Source of the DNA: Paenarthrobacter sp. DKR-5
GTDB lineage: Bacteria; Actinomycetota; Actinomycetes; Actinomycetales; Micrococcaceae
Assembly (NCBI RefSeq): GCF_018531425.1
Contig: NZ_JAHBOI010000002.1
Coordinates: forward strand, 248,001-312,000
Direction of reading: 5' to 3'
Length of the DNA: 64,000 bases
Below the pieces are notes generated by a model. It had not been told where the DNA came from. It saw only the letters and a list, made by a program, of their open reading frames with translations, and made no database searches. Shown here one piece after another: positions 56,196-64,000 of this stretch. Position 1 is the stretch's first letter. Each line of letters starts with the position of its first letter. Made by a program: the position numbers and the translations under genes.

Positions 56196-56212
56196 TGCCA
56201 GCCTAGTTGGCA
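56196..56212. promoter_or_regulatory. Divergent polA/thioesterase gap with inverted repeat and polA -10
   Basis: TGCCA-N7-TGGCA (56196-56212) lies in the 19-nt gap between divergent start codons. The polA -10 (TAGGCT, 56200-56205 minus strand) is inside it, so a protein bound there would affect polA. The thioesterase -10 is not visible in the gap and may lie within polA. Confidence 0.45.
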
Positions 56213-56709
56213 TGAGTGACATTTTCACGCGGGCCGACGCCGCGGCAGAGCGCGGCACCGACGCCGGCAACCCCTACCTGCAGGAACTGATCGACGCCGG
56301 CATCCCGGCCAGCATGCACGACTGGCTCAGGGGCCACGGCGTCGGCGCCCTGGTGGTCAAGCTGGGCATCACGTTCCAGGAGATGAGCGCCGAGCGGGTC
56401 GTCGCCACCATGCCCGTCGAAGGCAACACCCAGGTGGCCGGAATTCTGCACGGCGGCGCGCACGTGGTGCTCGCCGAGACGCTGGGGTCCTTCGCCGCCG
56501 GGGTGCACGCAGGTCCGGGACGGCACGCCGTCGGCGTGGACGTGAGCGCGACGCACCACCGGGGCATCGCCAGCGGGACCGTCACGGGCACGTGCACGGC
56601 CATCCACCTCGGCCGCACGCTCACCACTCACGAGATCGTCATGACGGACGAGCAGGGCCGGCGGCTCTCCAGCGCGCGCATCACCAACCTCATCCGCGAC
56701 AACAAGTAG
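56212..56709 (+). CDS. PaaI-family hotdog thioesterase
   Basis: A 165-residue single-hotdog enzyme that hydrolyses acyl- or aryl-CoA esters. VEGNTQVAGILHGGAHVVLAE (HGG motif) and GVDVSATHHRGIASGTVTGTC are the conserved blocks. The N-terminal 30 residues are an extra helix relative to small PaaI proteins. ATG at 56212 was chosen because it begins MSDIFTRADAAAE. It has no clear Shine-Dalgarno sequence. The substrate is unknown. Confidence 0.87.
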   Translation: MSDIFTRADAAAERGTDAGNPYLQELIDAGIPASMHDWLRGHGVGALVVKLGITFQEMSAERVVATMPVEGNTQVAGILHGGAHVVLAETLGSFAAGVHAGPGRHAVGVDVSATHHRGIASGTVTGTCTAIHLGRTLTTHEIVMTDEQGRRLSSARITNLIRDNK

Positions 56710-56762
56710 CATCCGGCCGTCCCGGCAGCTCCCGGCTCCCGGCCTCCCGTTCGGCAGCGAAA

Positions 56763-57308
56763 CTAGTCCGGTGTGAACCGGTAGGTCAGTTCCACCAGTC
56801 CGCGGTCCAACAGCCGGGTGCCGGCCAGCTCAAGCGGTTCGGTGGGTTCCGGCAGGGGCAGCAGCCGTCGCCCGGAGCCGAGCACCACCGGCACCACGGT
56901 GAGGATCAGGTCATCGAGCATGCCCGCGGCGGCGCACTGGGCCGCGAGATTGCCGCCGCCCACCACCCAGACGTGCTTACCGCCCGCCGCCTCGAGGAAC
57001 CTCGGCCGGAACGCGCCCACGTCCCCGCTGAGGATAGTGGCGTCCCCCGGCTCCGCGGGCCCGGTGCCCAGATGGCTGAAAACAAAGGTCGGGATGCCGG
57101 CGAAGGGTGACGGGCCGGCGTCGTGCCGGAGCATCCACCGGTAGGTGTCCCCGCCCATGAGGATGCAGCCCACCCCGGAAAGGAACCTGCTGAACGTCTC
57201 CTCCTGGCCCTCGAACCCCTCGAACTGCAGCAGCCAGTCCAGCCCCTCATCCTCGGTGGCAATGAAACCGTCGAGCGAACTGGCAACGAAATACTGGAAG
57301 CGGCTCAT
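56763..57308 (-). CDS. Dihydrofolate reductase/RibD C-terminal family reductase
   Basis: A 181-residue protein of the DHFR-like (RibD_C) superfamily. YFVASSLDGFIATEDEGLDW near the start, GCILMGGDTYRW in the middle and HVWVVGGGNLAAQCAAAGML near residue 130 are the family motifs. These proteins reduce pterin- or flavin-precursor-like substrates with NADPH. The actual reaction is unknown. I chose ATG at 57308. The box TAGCAT (57316-57321) lies 7 nt upstream, so the gene is probably leaderless. Confidence 0.87.
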   Translation of the reverse strand: MSRFQYFVASSLDGFIATEDEGLDWLLQFEGFEGQEETFSRFLSGVGCILMGGDTYRWMLRHDAGPSPFAGIPTFVFSHLGTGPAEPGDATILSGDVGAFRPRFLEAAGGKHVWVVGGGNLAAQCAAAGMLDDLILTVVPVVLGSGRRLLPLPEPTEPLELAGTRLLDRGLVELTYRFTPD

Positions 57309-57392
57309 GCGGCCCATGCTAGACCGGGCCTCCGACAGTCCCGCCGTCGTCCGGGAGCCGGCGGCCAAGCTCCGGCTGCTGTGATGTGACCC

Positions 57393-57617
57393 TTATTTGT
57401 GGAAGGACGGGATGATCAGGTAGACGCCGTAGAGCACCGCGAGGGCGCAGGCCGCGAAACAGCCGTAGCCGGCCAGCCGGTGCAGGCGCCGCTCGGCGGG
57501 ACGCTCCGCGCTGATGGCGTACAGCCGGACGCCCAGGGCGTACAGGCCGACGACGACGGCCGTCGAGAACAGCGTGGCACCGGCCACGATGAGGAACGAG
57601 ATCCAGTTGATGTTCAC
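57393..57617 (-). CDS. Small two-helix membrane protein linked to the PiT transporter
   Basis: A 74-residue protein with two hydrophobic segments (about residues 5-28 and 50-70) separated by a basic loop with ERPAERRLHRL. Its ATG (57617) is 4 nt after the PiT stop codon, so the two genes are surely co-transcribed. No named family. Such small proteins commonly accompany PiT genes in actinobacteria. Confidence 0.75.
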   Translation of the reverse strand: MNINWISFLIVAGATLFSTAVVVGLYALGVRLYAISAERPAERRLHRLAGYGCFAACALAVLYGVYLIIPSFHK

Positions 57618-57621
57618 GGGT

Positions 57622-58815
57622 CTACTTTCCCTTCGCCGCGGCGAGCTTCTTCTTACGCTTGATCAGCACCACTTCGCCGGCGGCGTCGACCTCGCTGACA
57701 GCGTTCTGGTGGTCAACGTGGCTGCGGCGGGACCACATGAACATGGCGGCCACCAGCACGGCCCCCGCGACCGCGTCGAGGATCACTCCGATGGTCCCCA
57801 GGTGAGCGGCCCAGGCGGCCACGGCGCCGACGACGGCGGCGGCGGGCAGGGTAAGGAGCCACCCCAGCGCCACCCGGCCCGCGGTGCGCCAGCGCACCAC
57901 CGCACCGCGCCGGCCCAGGCCGGACCCGATGACGGAGCCGGAGGCCACCTGGGTGGTGGACAGCGCGAAGCCCAGGTTGGACGAGGCAAGGATGGCCGCC
58001 GCGGTGCTGGTTTCGGCGGAGAAACCCTGCGCCGGCTTCACGTCCGTCAGCCCGCTGCCCATGGTCCGGATGATGCGCCAGCCGCCGGCATAGGTGCCAA
58101 GGGCGATGGCCAGCGCGCAGGCCACGATGACCCACAGTTCAGGGCCGGTGCCGGCGTGCTGGAAGTTTCCGGAAATCAGCACCAGCGTGATCACGCCCAT
58201 CGTCTTCTGTGCGTCATTGGTGCCGTGGGCGAGGGCAACGAGGGAGGAGGAGAAGATCTGGCCGTACCGGAAGCCGCCGCGCCACTGACGCAGCTTCCCG
58301 CCGGACTCCGGATCGTGCCGGCGGGTCAGGGCGTAGGCCAAACGGGTGGCCAGCAGGGCAACGACCCCGGCGATCAGCGGAGCCAGCACGGCAGGCATGA
58401 TCACCTTCGACATCAGCACGGAGTAGTCGACCGAGCCGAAGCCAGCGCCAACGATGGCAGCGCCGATCAGGCCGCCGAACAACGCATGGGATGAGCTGGA
58501 AGGAAGCCCCAGCAGCCAGGTGAGCATGTTCCACAGCACGGCACCGAGCAGGCCGGCGAAGATCATCGCCGGGGTGATCTGCACGCCGCCGGACCCCTCG
58601 TGGATCAGGCCTCCGGAGATGGTCTTGGCCACCTCGGTGGAAAGGAAGGCACCGACCAGGTTGAGCACGGCGGCAAGGGCGACGGCGGGCTTGGGCTTGA
58701 TGGCGCCCGTCGCGATCGGCGTCGCCATCGCGTTGGCGGTGTCGTGGAAGCCGTTCGTGAAGTCGAAAAAGAATGCCAGCGCAATGACCAGCACAACCAT
58801 GAAGGTGAGATCCAC
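57622..58815 (-). CDS. Inorganic phosphate transporter, PiT family
   Basis: A 397-residue membrane protein with about ten helices and the duplicated PiT signatures: FDFTNGFHDTANAMATPIAT near residue 17 and AHGTNDAQKTMGVITL in the second half. It takes up metal-phosphate complexes by proton symport. GLPSSSSHALFGGLIG is also conserved. I chose GTG at 58815 (MDLTFMVVLV). The upstream frame is Arg/Pro-rich and lacks a site. A Lys-rich tail (KRKKKLAAAKGK) ends the protein. Confidence 0.93.
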   Translation of the reverse strand: MDLTFMVVLVIALAFFFDFTNGFHDTANAMATPIATGAIKPKPAVALAAVLNLVGAFLSTEVAKTISGGLIHEGSGGVQITPAMIFAGLLGAVLWNMLTWLLGLPSSSSHALFGGLIGAAIVGAGFGSVDYSVLMSKVIMPAVLAPLIAGVVALLATRLAYALTRRHDPESGGKLRQWRGGFRYGQIFSSSLVALAHGTNDAQKTMGVITLVLISGNFQHAGTGPELWVIVACALAIALGTYAGGWRIIRTMGSGLTDVKPAQGFSAETSTAAAILASSNLGFALSTTQVASGSVIGSGLGRRGAVVRWRTAGRVALGWLLTLPAAAVVGAVAAWAAHLGTIGVILDAVAGAVLVAAMFMWSRRSHVDHQNAVSEVDAAGEVVLIKRKKKLAAAKGK

Positions 58816-59011
58816 CTGTGACCCAATCTGACGGAAAATGGAGCAGAAATCGCTAGACGGCTCCGCCCTTCCCGGATACACGCGGAGCAAACCAGTGACG
58901 ATACTACGCGGTGCCGCGGACCCGTTCCAAAGCCCCGGATCATGCCCCCGGCGCCCGGGCGGCGGGGCCGGTCCGGGGAACGGCCGCGGCGGTCTTGGTA
59001 AACTGGGCCGG

Positions 59012-60145
59012 ATGCCGCGACTTTTCGGAACCGAGAGCAGCCGGACCTCCGCGTTCGGGTACAACCCGGCGCTGGACGGGCTCAGGGCCTTGGCAGTGGG
59101 AGGCGTGGTCGTCACCCACGCCGGACTTGCCGACCTCGGCGGCCACCACGGCGTCACCGTCTTCTTCGTGATCAGCGGCTACCTCATCACCAGCCTGCTG
59201 CTGCGCGAGATCGCCCGTGACGGCTCCATCAACCTCCGGCATTTCTACCTCCGCCGCTTCGCCCGGCTCGGCCCTGCCCTCATCCTCGCTGTGGCCGCGA
59301 GCGTGGCGTGGCTGCTCGCCACCGGCGGCCAGTTTGCCGCCTACTGGGCCGGCGCCGTGGGCAGCCTCACCTACACAACGGACCTGATCGAAGCGATTTT
59401 CGGCAACTCGGCGGTCAGCACCAACTTCTCCTGGTCCTGGTCCCTGTCCATCGAGGAACAGTTCTACCTGGTCTGGCCGCTGGCCCTGCTGCTGCTCGTG
59501 CGGCTGAAGAGGTTCCGGGTGGCGGCGGCGCTTCTGGGCCTGGGCATCGCCGGTGCGTGGGCCTCCCGGCTGCTGCAGCACCTTGGCGGCGCCACGCACG
59601 AGCGCATGTTCTATGCCCCCGATTCCCATGCCGACGCCCTGCTGCTTGGCACGCTGCTCGCAATGGTGCTCTTCCGGTTCCCGCACAGCCGCGCGCTGGC
59701 CGCGACGGCGCGCTGGGCCGGGCCGGTGGGCGGCGTCGGCCTGGTGCTGCTGCTGATCGTGCCTGCCGGCCTGCCGGCGCTTGCGGCGGCGGACGGCGAC
59801 GGGTTCGGCCAGTCGGCGCTTTGTGCCGCGGCCGTTGTGCTCTGGGTGGCGGCCCGGCCGCACGGAATGTTCCCGCGGGTGCTCTCGCTCAAACCACTGG
59901 TCTTCCTCGGCAAGCTTTCCTACGGCCTGTACCTCTGGAACATCCTCAGCGTGGTGGTGTTCGAAAGTGTCAGCGGCGTCCACCCGTTCAGCAGTTGGCT
60001 CGGCCTGCTGTGGCTGGCCGCGCTGCTCACGGTCTGCTACCTGTCCTGGCGGTTCGTGGAAACCCCGTTGCGCCGCCGGCTCTCCCCCGCGCAGCAGCAC
60101 CACCGCCAGCCGGCCCCAGCGGCGCGGGTCCTCGAGCCTGCCTGA
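59012..60145 (+). CDS. Membrane acyltransferase (OafA/YrhL type)
   Basis: A 377-residue acyltransferase-3 protein with about ten helices. NPALDGLRALAVGGVVVTHAG contains the active-site His. VTVFFVISGYLIT and FYLRRFARLGPAL follow. LSIEEQFYLVWPL is typical, and a C-terminal YGLYLWNILSV ends the fold. It transfers an acyl group to cell-surface sugars or peptidoglycan. No SGNH domain is attached. ATG at 59012 has TAAACT 7 nt upstream (58999-59004), so leaderless. Confidence 0.92.
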   Translation: MPRLFGTESSRTSAFGYNPALDGLRALAVGGVVVTHAGLADLGGHHGVTVFFVISGYLITSLLLREIARDGSINLRHFYLRRFARLGPALILAVAASVAWLLATGGQFAAYWAGAVGSLTYTTDLIEAIFGNSAVSTNFSWSWSLSIEEQFYLVWPLALLLLVRLKRFRVAAALLGLGIAGAWASRLLQHLGGATHERMFYAPDSHADALLLGTLLAMVLFRFPHSRALAATARWAGPVGGVGLVLLLIVPAGLPALAAADGDGFGQSALCAAAVVLWVAARPHGMFPRVLSLKPLVFLGKLSYGLYLWNILSVVVFESVSGVHPFSSWLGLLWLAALLTVCYLSWRFVETPLRRRLSPAQQHHRQPAPAARVLEPA

Positions 60146-60239
60146 TTAGCCATGGCTCTCGCGGGGTGTCCCGGCGCCGGGCGACGCCGTTGCTTTCGTA
60201 GACTGCGGGTAGCAACGGGCGGGCGGCGGGAGGAGCTCA

Positions 60240-60875
60240 GTGGGGCAGTCGGTGGGGCGCATCGCCGTGGGAGCGGTGGGTCTGGCGGCAGCCGCCGGAG
60301 CCGTAACGGCCGGCGCGTTTTTCGCCTCCCTCACGTCGCAGGGCCAGCCGCCGCGCACGGCAGCAGGCCCAAGCGCGTGGGCATCCGCCTCCGCTGCCCC
60401 CGCTGCTGAGGCCGCAGCCACGCCGGAGTTCAGCGGCGGTCCCACCCCGTCGACAAGCCTCCCGTCTCCAAGCATCGCGTCGCTAAGCCCTGCTCCGGCT
60501 GCGCGGGCGCAGCCGTCAGGGCCGGCGCCTGCCGCTCCCCCGTCCGGAGCCCCCGGAGGCTCCCCGGCGCCGCCGGCGCCGCCGGCGGCCCCGGCCGGTC
60601 CCGCCCCGGACACGGCCACCGTCAGCCGGGTCCGGGCATCGTGCGTCCGCCGGCTCCAGCAGGACGAGGCTGCGTCCGGCAACTCCGCGGCCGGGAAGTA
60701 CACGGTCGACTCGGTCGAGTTCGAGGGGCGGGTGACCCGTGCCTCCGGCGCAGCCGCGTACGACACCGTGGTGACCGTCGGTACGACCCTCGCCGACGGC
60801 TCCCCCGCGACGACTCGGCGGACGTGCCGGGTGCACGACCTGCCCGGCGGGGTGCAGTGGCTGCCCGCCGGATAG
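60240..60875 (+). CDS. Secreted/membrane-anchored Pro/Ala-rich protein
   Basis: A 211-residue protein with an N-terminal hydrophobic segment (about residues 7-30) and about 95 residues of Ala/Pro/Ser-rich linker. The C-terminal domain (about 125-211) contains Cys in ASCVRRLQQDEAAS and RRTCRVHDLPGG that may form a disulphide. The overall form is a stalk with a small extracellular head. No known family. GTG at 60240 has GGGAGGAG about 5 nt upstream. Confidence 0.7.
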   Translation: MGQSVGRIAVGAVGLAAAAGAVTAGAFFASLTSQGQPPRTAAGPSAWASASAAPAAEAAATPEFSGGPTPSTSLPSPSIASLSPAPAARAQPSGPAPAAPPSGAPGGSPAPPAPPAAPAGPAPDTATVSRVRASCVRRLQQDEAASGNSAAGKYTVDSVEFEGRVTRASGAAAYDTVVTVGTTLADGSPATTRRTCRVHDLPGGVQWLPAG

Positions 60876-61035
60876 GGATGCTTCCCGGGAGGACGACCGC
60901 CGGCAGGCCCCCGCCAAGGGCGACGTGACGCGCGCGCGGAGACTCCGGGTGCACAATGGGGTGCAATAGCATGAGCGTGAACAGGGAACGGGTCCGGAAC
61001 GGAGGCTGTTCCGGAGCTGCAATCAAGGGAGATTG

Positions 61036-62766
61036 ATGAGCACTGTGCACCCCGCCGCCGAGGGTCCGACCCTGCCCGCCGGGCCAGAGAGGGAACAGCT
61101 TGATGCGGCCCTCACCGAGCTGGCCGCCGGCGAAAGCCGCTGGGCAGCCACCGGATTGCGCGAACGCGCAGCCCTGCTCGCCGCCGTCCACCGTTGCGTG
61201 GGCGAAGAAGCCGAGGACTGGGTCGACACGGCGGCCACCATAAAGAACATCGCTCCGGGATCCGCGTATCGCGGGGAGGAGTGGCTTTCCGGTCCGTATG
61301 CGGTGCTGACCGGCCTCGCGCAGCTCAAAAGCAGCCTCGAAGCCCTCGCCACCGGCGCCGGCCCGCTCGACAAACGCCGGTTCGGCAGGGCCCCGGGCGG
61401 CCGGGTGACTGTCCAGGTGCTGCCGGGCGAGCCATGGGAGCGCATTCTGCTGAACGGCATCCGGGTGGAGACCTGGATGCCGCCGGGGGTCGACGCGGCC
61501 ACTGTCCGCCGCACGGCAGGACTGGCGGAGCACCACCCGGACCGCACCGGCGGTATCGGCTTGGTGCTGGGGGCAGGCAACATCACCTCGATCGCACCAC
61601 TGGACGCGCTTTATGAGCTCATCGCCCACAACCGGGTGGTGCTACTCAAGCTCAACCCCGTGATGGACGCCCTCCTGCCGGTCTTCCGGAGGGCACTGCG
61701 CCCGCTGATCGAGCACGGCGTCCTCCGGATCGTGACTGGCGGCGCCAAGGCGGGCAGCTACATCGCGCACCACGAGGCCGTCGCACACATCCACATCACC
61801 GGCAGCGCCGCAACCCATGACGCGATCGTGTTCGGCACCGGCAGCGACGGGGCCGAGCGCAACCGAACCGGCCGCCCGCTGCTCGACAAGCCCATCAGCA
61901 GCGAGCTCGGAGGCGTCAGCCCGGTGATCGTCGTGCCTGGTAGGTGGAGCGACCGGGACCTGCGCTTCCAGGCCGAGCATGTGGCGACCCAGCGCCTCCA
62001 CAACGCCGGGCACAACTGCATTGCCTCGCAGGTCGTCGTGGTCAGCGAGGACTGGCCCCAGAAGTCCCGGTTCCTGGACGAACTGCGCGCGGCCCTGAAC
62101 CGGGCCCCGGCACGTGAGCCGTGGTATCCGGGTGCCGTGGCCCGTCTGCAGTCGGTGCAGAAGTCCTACCCCGGGGCGGAGCACCTCCGCAGCGGCCGGC
62201 TCCTGCTGGAGGCCGGCGGGGACCCTGAGGCGCTGCAGACCGAGTACTTCGCACCCGCGCTTGCCGTGGTCGAACTCCCCGGCGAGGGCACCGGGTTCCT
62301 CAACGCTGCAGTCGACAAGGCCAACACGGACCTGGCCGGGACCCTCGGCGCGAACATCCTGGTGGACCCGAAGACACTCAAGTCGCTCGGCGCCGCTTTT
62401 AAGGACGCCGTCGCCCGGCTCCGGTACGGCACCGTGGCAGTGAACTCGTGGACCGCCATCGGCTTCCTGGCCGCCGCCGCGCCGTGGGGCGCCTACCCGG
62501 GCGCCACCTTGGAGGACGTCCAAAGCGGACGGGGCGTGGTGCACAACGCCTGGCTGATCGACGGGCCCGAAAAGACAGTGGCCCACGGGCCGTTCCGGGA
62601 GTTTCCGCGCGCCCTGGCCGGAGGCGAATTTGCCCTGCTGCCGAAGCCGCCCTGGTTCGTCACCGCGCGAAGCGCCGACGCTGCAGGGCGGGCCATGACC
62701 CGGTTCGCCGCCCACCCGGCATGGTGGCGGATGCCCCGGATCTTCGCCGCCGCCTTCCGCGCCTGA
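61036..62766 (+). CDS. Aldehyde dehydrogenase family protein
   Basis: A 576-residue NAD(P)-dependent enzyme. IGLVLGAGNITSIAPLDALY and PVIVVPGRWS frame the cofactor site. SSELGGVSP carries the catalytic Glu, and NAGHNCIASQVVVV carries the catalytic Cys. It is longer than the 490-residue norm. ATG at 61036 has GGGAG 4 nt upstream. A TTG one codon earlier is possible. It ends 49 nt before a GMC oxidoreductase gene. The pair could oxidise an alcohol to an acid. Confidence 0.88.
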   Translation: MSTVHPAAEGPTLPAGPEREQLDAALTELAAGESRWAATGLRERAALLAAVHRCVGEEAEDWVDTAATIKNIAPGSAYRGEEWLSGPYAVLTGLAQLKSSLEALATGAGPLDKRRFGRAPGGRVTVQVLPGEPWERILLNGIRVETWMPPGVDAATVRRTAGLAEHHPDRTGGIGLVLGAGNITSIAPLDALYELIAHNRVVLLKLNPVMDALLPVFRRALRPLIEHGVLRIVTGGAKAGSYIAHHEAVAHIHITGSAATHDAIVFGTGSDGAERNRTGRPLLDKPISSELGGVSPVIVVPGRWSDRDLRFQAEHVATQRLHNAGHNCIASQVVVVSEDWPQKSRFLDELRAALNRAPAREPWYPGAVARLQSVQKSYPGAEHLRSGRLLLEAGGDPEALQTEYFAPALAVVELPGEGTGFLNAAVDKANTDLAGTLGANILVDPKTLKSLGAAFKDAVARLRYGTVAVNSWTAIGFLAAAAPWGAYPGATLEDVQSGRGVVHNAWLIDGPEKTVAHGPFREFPRALAGGEFALLPKPPWFVTARSADAAGRAMTRFAAHPAWWRMPRIFAAAFRA

Positions 62767-62815
62767 TCTCCGCCCCCGGCCGCTGACCCCCTCCGCCCGA
62801 CCCAAGGACGCCACG

Positions 62816-64000
62816 ATGACCCCTGTCCCGCACCGCCCCGCCCGCAGCGACGCCAGCTCCGCCTACGACACCGGCTCCGCCTACGACTACGTGATCGTGG
62901 GCGCAGGGTCCGCCGGCGCCGCGCTCGCCGCCAGGCTGAGCGAGGATCCGGCTGTGTCGGTCCTCCTGCTGGAAGCCGGCGGCCCCGACAAGAAGCCCGA
63001 AATCCACATCCCGGCTGCTTTCTCCAAGCTCTTCCGCTCTGCGGCCGACTGGAATTACGACACAGTCCCGCAGCCGGGCCTGGGCAACCGGCCCATCTAT
63101 TGGCCGCGCGGGCGCGTGCTCGGCGGGTCCTCTTCGCTAAACGCCATGATGTGGATCCGGGGCTTCGCCGCCGACTACGACGCCTGGGCCGATGCCTCGG
63201 GCCCCGGCTGGTCGTGGCAGTCGCTGCTGCCGTACTTCCGGCGGGTGGAACGGGTCTCCGGCTCCACCGACCCTGACCACGGCACGGCCGGAGCGGTGAG
63301 TATTGAAGCCCAGCGCAGCCCTAGCCCGCACACCGCCGCCTTCCTTGCGGCGGCCCGGGAGGCGGGGTTCCCGGTCGCCGCTGCCAACACCGCCGGGGCC
63401 GAGGGCTTCACCCAGACCATGGTGAGCCAGCACCGCGGGGCGCGCGCGAGCACGGCGGACGCCTACCTGCGGACTGCCTCCCAGCGCAGCAATCTCACCA
63501 TCCGCACCGGGACCCAGGCGACCCGGATCCGCTTTGACGGAAAGCGCGCGGACGGCGTCGACTACCGGACCGACGCCGGGCCAGGCTTCGCGCGGGCCCG
63601 GGCCGAGGTCATCCTGGCCGGGGGCGCCGTCAACACACCCCACCTGCTGATGCTCTCCGGCATCGGGCCGGCGGAGCAGCTGCGGCACTTCGGCGTGCCG
63701 GTGCTCGTGGACTCCCCGGAGGTCGGGGCGAACCTGAAGGACCACCTGGTATCCGGGTTGGTCGTCGACACCGCCGGAGGCACCCTTTTCGACGCCGAGC
63801 GGCCGCTGCGCCTCGCCCAGTACCTGCTGCGCCGGCGCGGGCCGCTGACCTCGAACGTGGCTGAGGCCTACGGCTTCGTGCGGACCCGGGAGGACCTGGC
63901 CCTGCCCGACATCGAGCTGATCTTCGCGCCGACAGCCTTCGTCGGCCAGGGCCTCGTGCCGCCGCCGGAGCACGGCCTGACAGTCGGCACCATCCTGCTG
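62816..64000 (+). CDS. GMC-family FAD-dependent oxidoreductase (choline-dehydrogenase-like), 3' end beyond window
   Basis: The first 395 codons of a glucose-methanol-choline oxidoreductase, open to the window edge. DYVIVGAGSAGAALAARLSE near residue 23 binds FAD, and RGRVLGGSSSLNAMMWIRG is the GMC signature. NTPHLLMLSGIGPAEQLRHF (GMC signature 2) appears near residue 280. ATG at 62816 has AAGGA 8 nt upstream. An 18-bp repeat near the start (period 18, 62857-62887) duplicates SAYDTG/SAYDY. The active-site His lies beyond the window. Confidence 0.9.
   Translation, partial: MTPVPHRPARSDASSAYDTGSAYDYVIVGAGSAGAALAARLSEDPAVSVLLLEAGGPDKKPEIHIPAAFSKLFRSAADWNYDTVPQPGLGNRPIYWPRGRVLGGSSSLNAMMWIRGFAADYDAWADASGPGWSWQSLLPYFRRVERVSGSTDPDHGTAGAVSIEAQRSPSPHTAAFLAAAREAGFPVAAANTAGAEGFTQTMVSQHRGARASTADAYLRTASQRSNLTIRTGTQATRIRFDGKRADGVDYRTDAGPGFARARAEVILAGGAVNTPHLLMLSGIGPAEQLRHFGVPVLVDSPEVGANLKDHLVSGLVVDTAGGTLFDAERPLRLAQYLLRRRGPLTSNVAEAYGFVRTREDLALPDIELIFAPTAFVGQGLVPPPEHGLTVGTILL

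Noticed and set aside
61036-64000. betB-betA glycine-betaine operon
   Set aside because: The aldehyde dehydrogenase is unusually long and its motifs differ from BetB; the pair is left as generic alcohol/aldehyde oxidation.

Overview
The window is high-GC chromosomal DNA from an actinobacterium, most likely of the Micrococcaceae (Arthrobacter or a close relative). The order rapZ-yvcK-whiA-sodA-gap-pgk-tpiA-secG-rbpA, the uvrC/uvrA/uvrB/coaE/rpsA/polA neighbourhood, the CoaE-GrpB fusion, frequent GTG starts and TANNNT -10 boxes all fit. I placed it from gene content and protein resemblance only. I see no rRNA, tRNA, IS element, prophage or CRISPR array.

Layout. 1-9.6 kb is a core block on the minus strand: uvrC, then rapZ-yvcK-whiA (cell-wall and sporulation-type regulators), superoxide dismutase, the glycolytic operon gap-pgk-tpiA with secG, and the 5' end of an rbpA-like gene. 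9.6-15.1 kb holds a gene-poor gap with a strong hairpin, an ECF sigma factor with no visible anti-sigma gene, a lysophospholipid acyltransferase, a HAD phosphatase and uvrA with an SOS-like box. 15.1-20 kb has a YtrA-type GntR regulator, a two-gene heterodimeric ABC exporter and a MarR regulator with a palindromic operator. 20-31 kb is accessory: a DUF1801/flavoprotein/nitroreductase run, an MFS exporter with its TetR regulator, a DUF998 membrane protein and an SDR. It also has a cluster of gene scars: a truncated beta-helix protein, a LacI-type 3' end, the last codons of a metallo-hydrolase, and an ANTAR protein lacking half its GAF domain.

31-49 kb carries a homoserine-dehydrogenase-like protein, an EamA transporter led by a 38-codon ORF, an MBL hydrolase, a trans-aconitate methyltransferase, a GNAT-AAA+ ATPase fusion beside a Ski2-like/DUF3516 helicase, an S33 peptidase, a TerC protein behind a yybP-ykoY (manganese) riboswitch, a membrane-embedded alpha/beta-hydrolase, a lipoprotein, uvrB, coaE-grpB and a YigZ protein. 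49-64 kb contains rpsA, an Eis-like acetyltransferase, a FetB-type permease, polA, a hotdog thioesterase, a reductase, a PiT phosphate transporter, an acyltransferase, an Ala/Pro-rich secreted protein, and an aldehyde dehydrogenase next to a GMC oxidoreductase that runs off the end.

How the parts fit. Four nucleotide-excision/repair genes (uvrA, uvrB, uvrC, polA) lie in the same 50 kb. Each appears to start leaderlessly, with a TANNNT box 6-7 nt before GTG or ATG. uvrA adds an SOS-like palindrome and uvrB a PafBC-type (RecA-NDp) element, so two separate DNA-damage circuits may act here. Regulated export is a second theme: MarR with the ABC pair, TetR with the MFS pump, and the Mn riboswitch with TerC. 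No single new multi-gene defence system is evident. The most unusual items are the GNAT-AAA+ fusion, the split membrane hydrolase, the promoter-hairpin element at 9.66 kb and the scar cluster at 27.5-29.9 kb.
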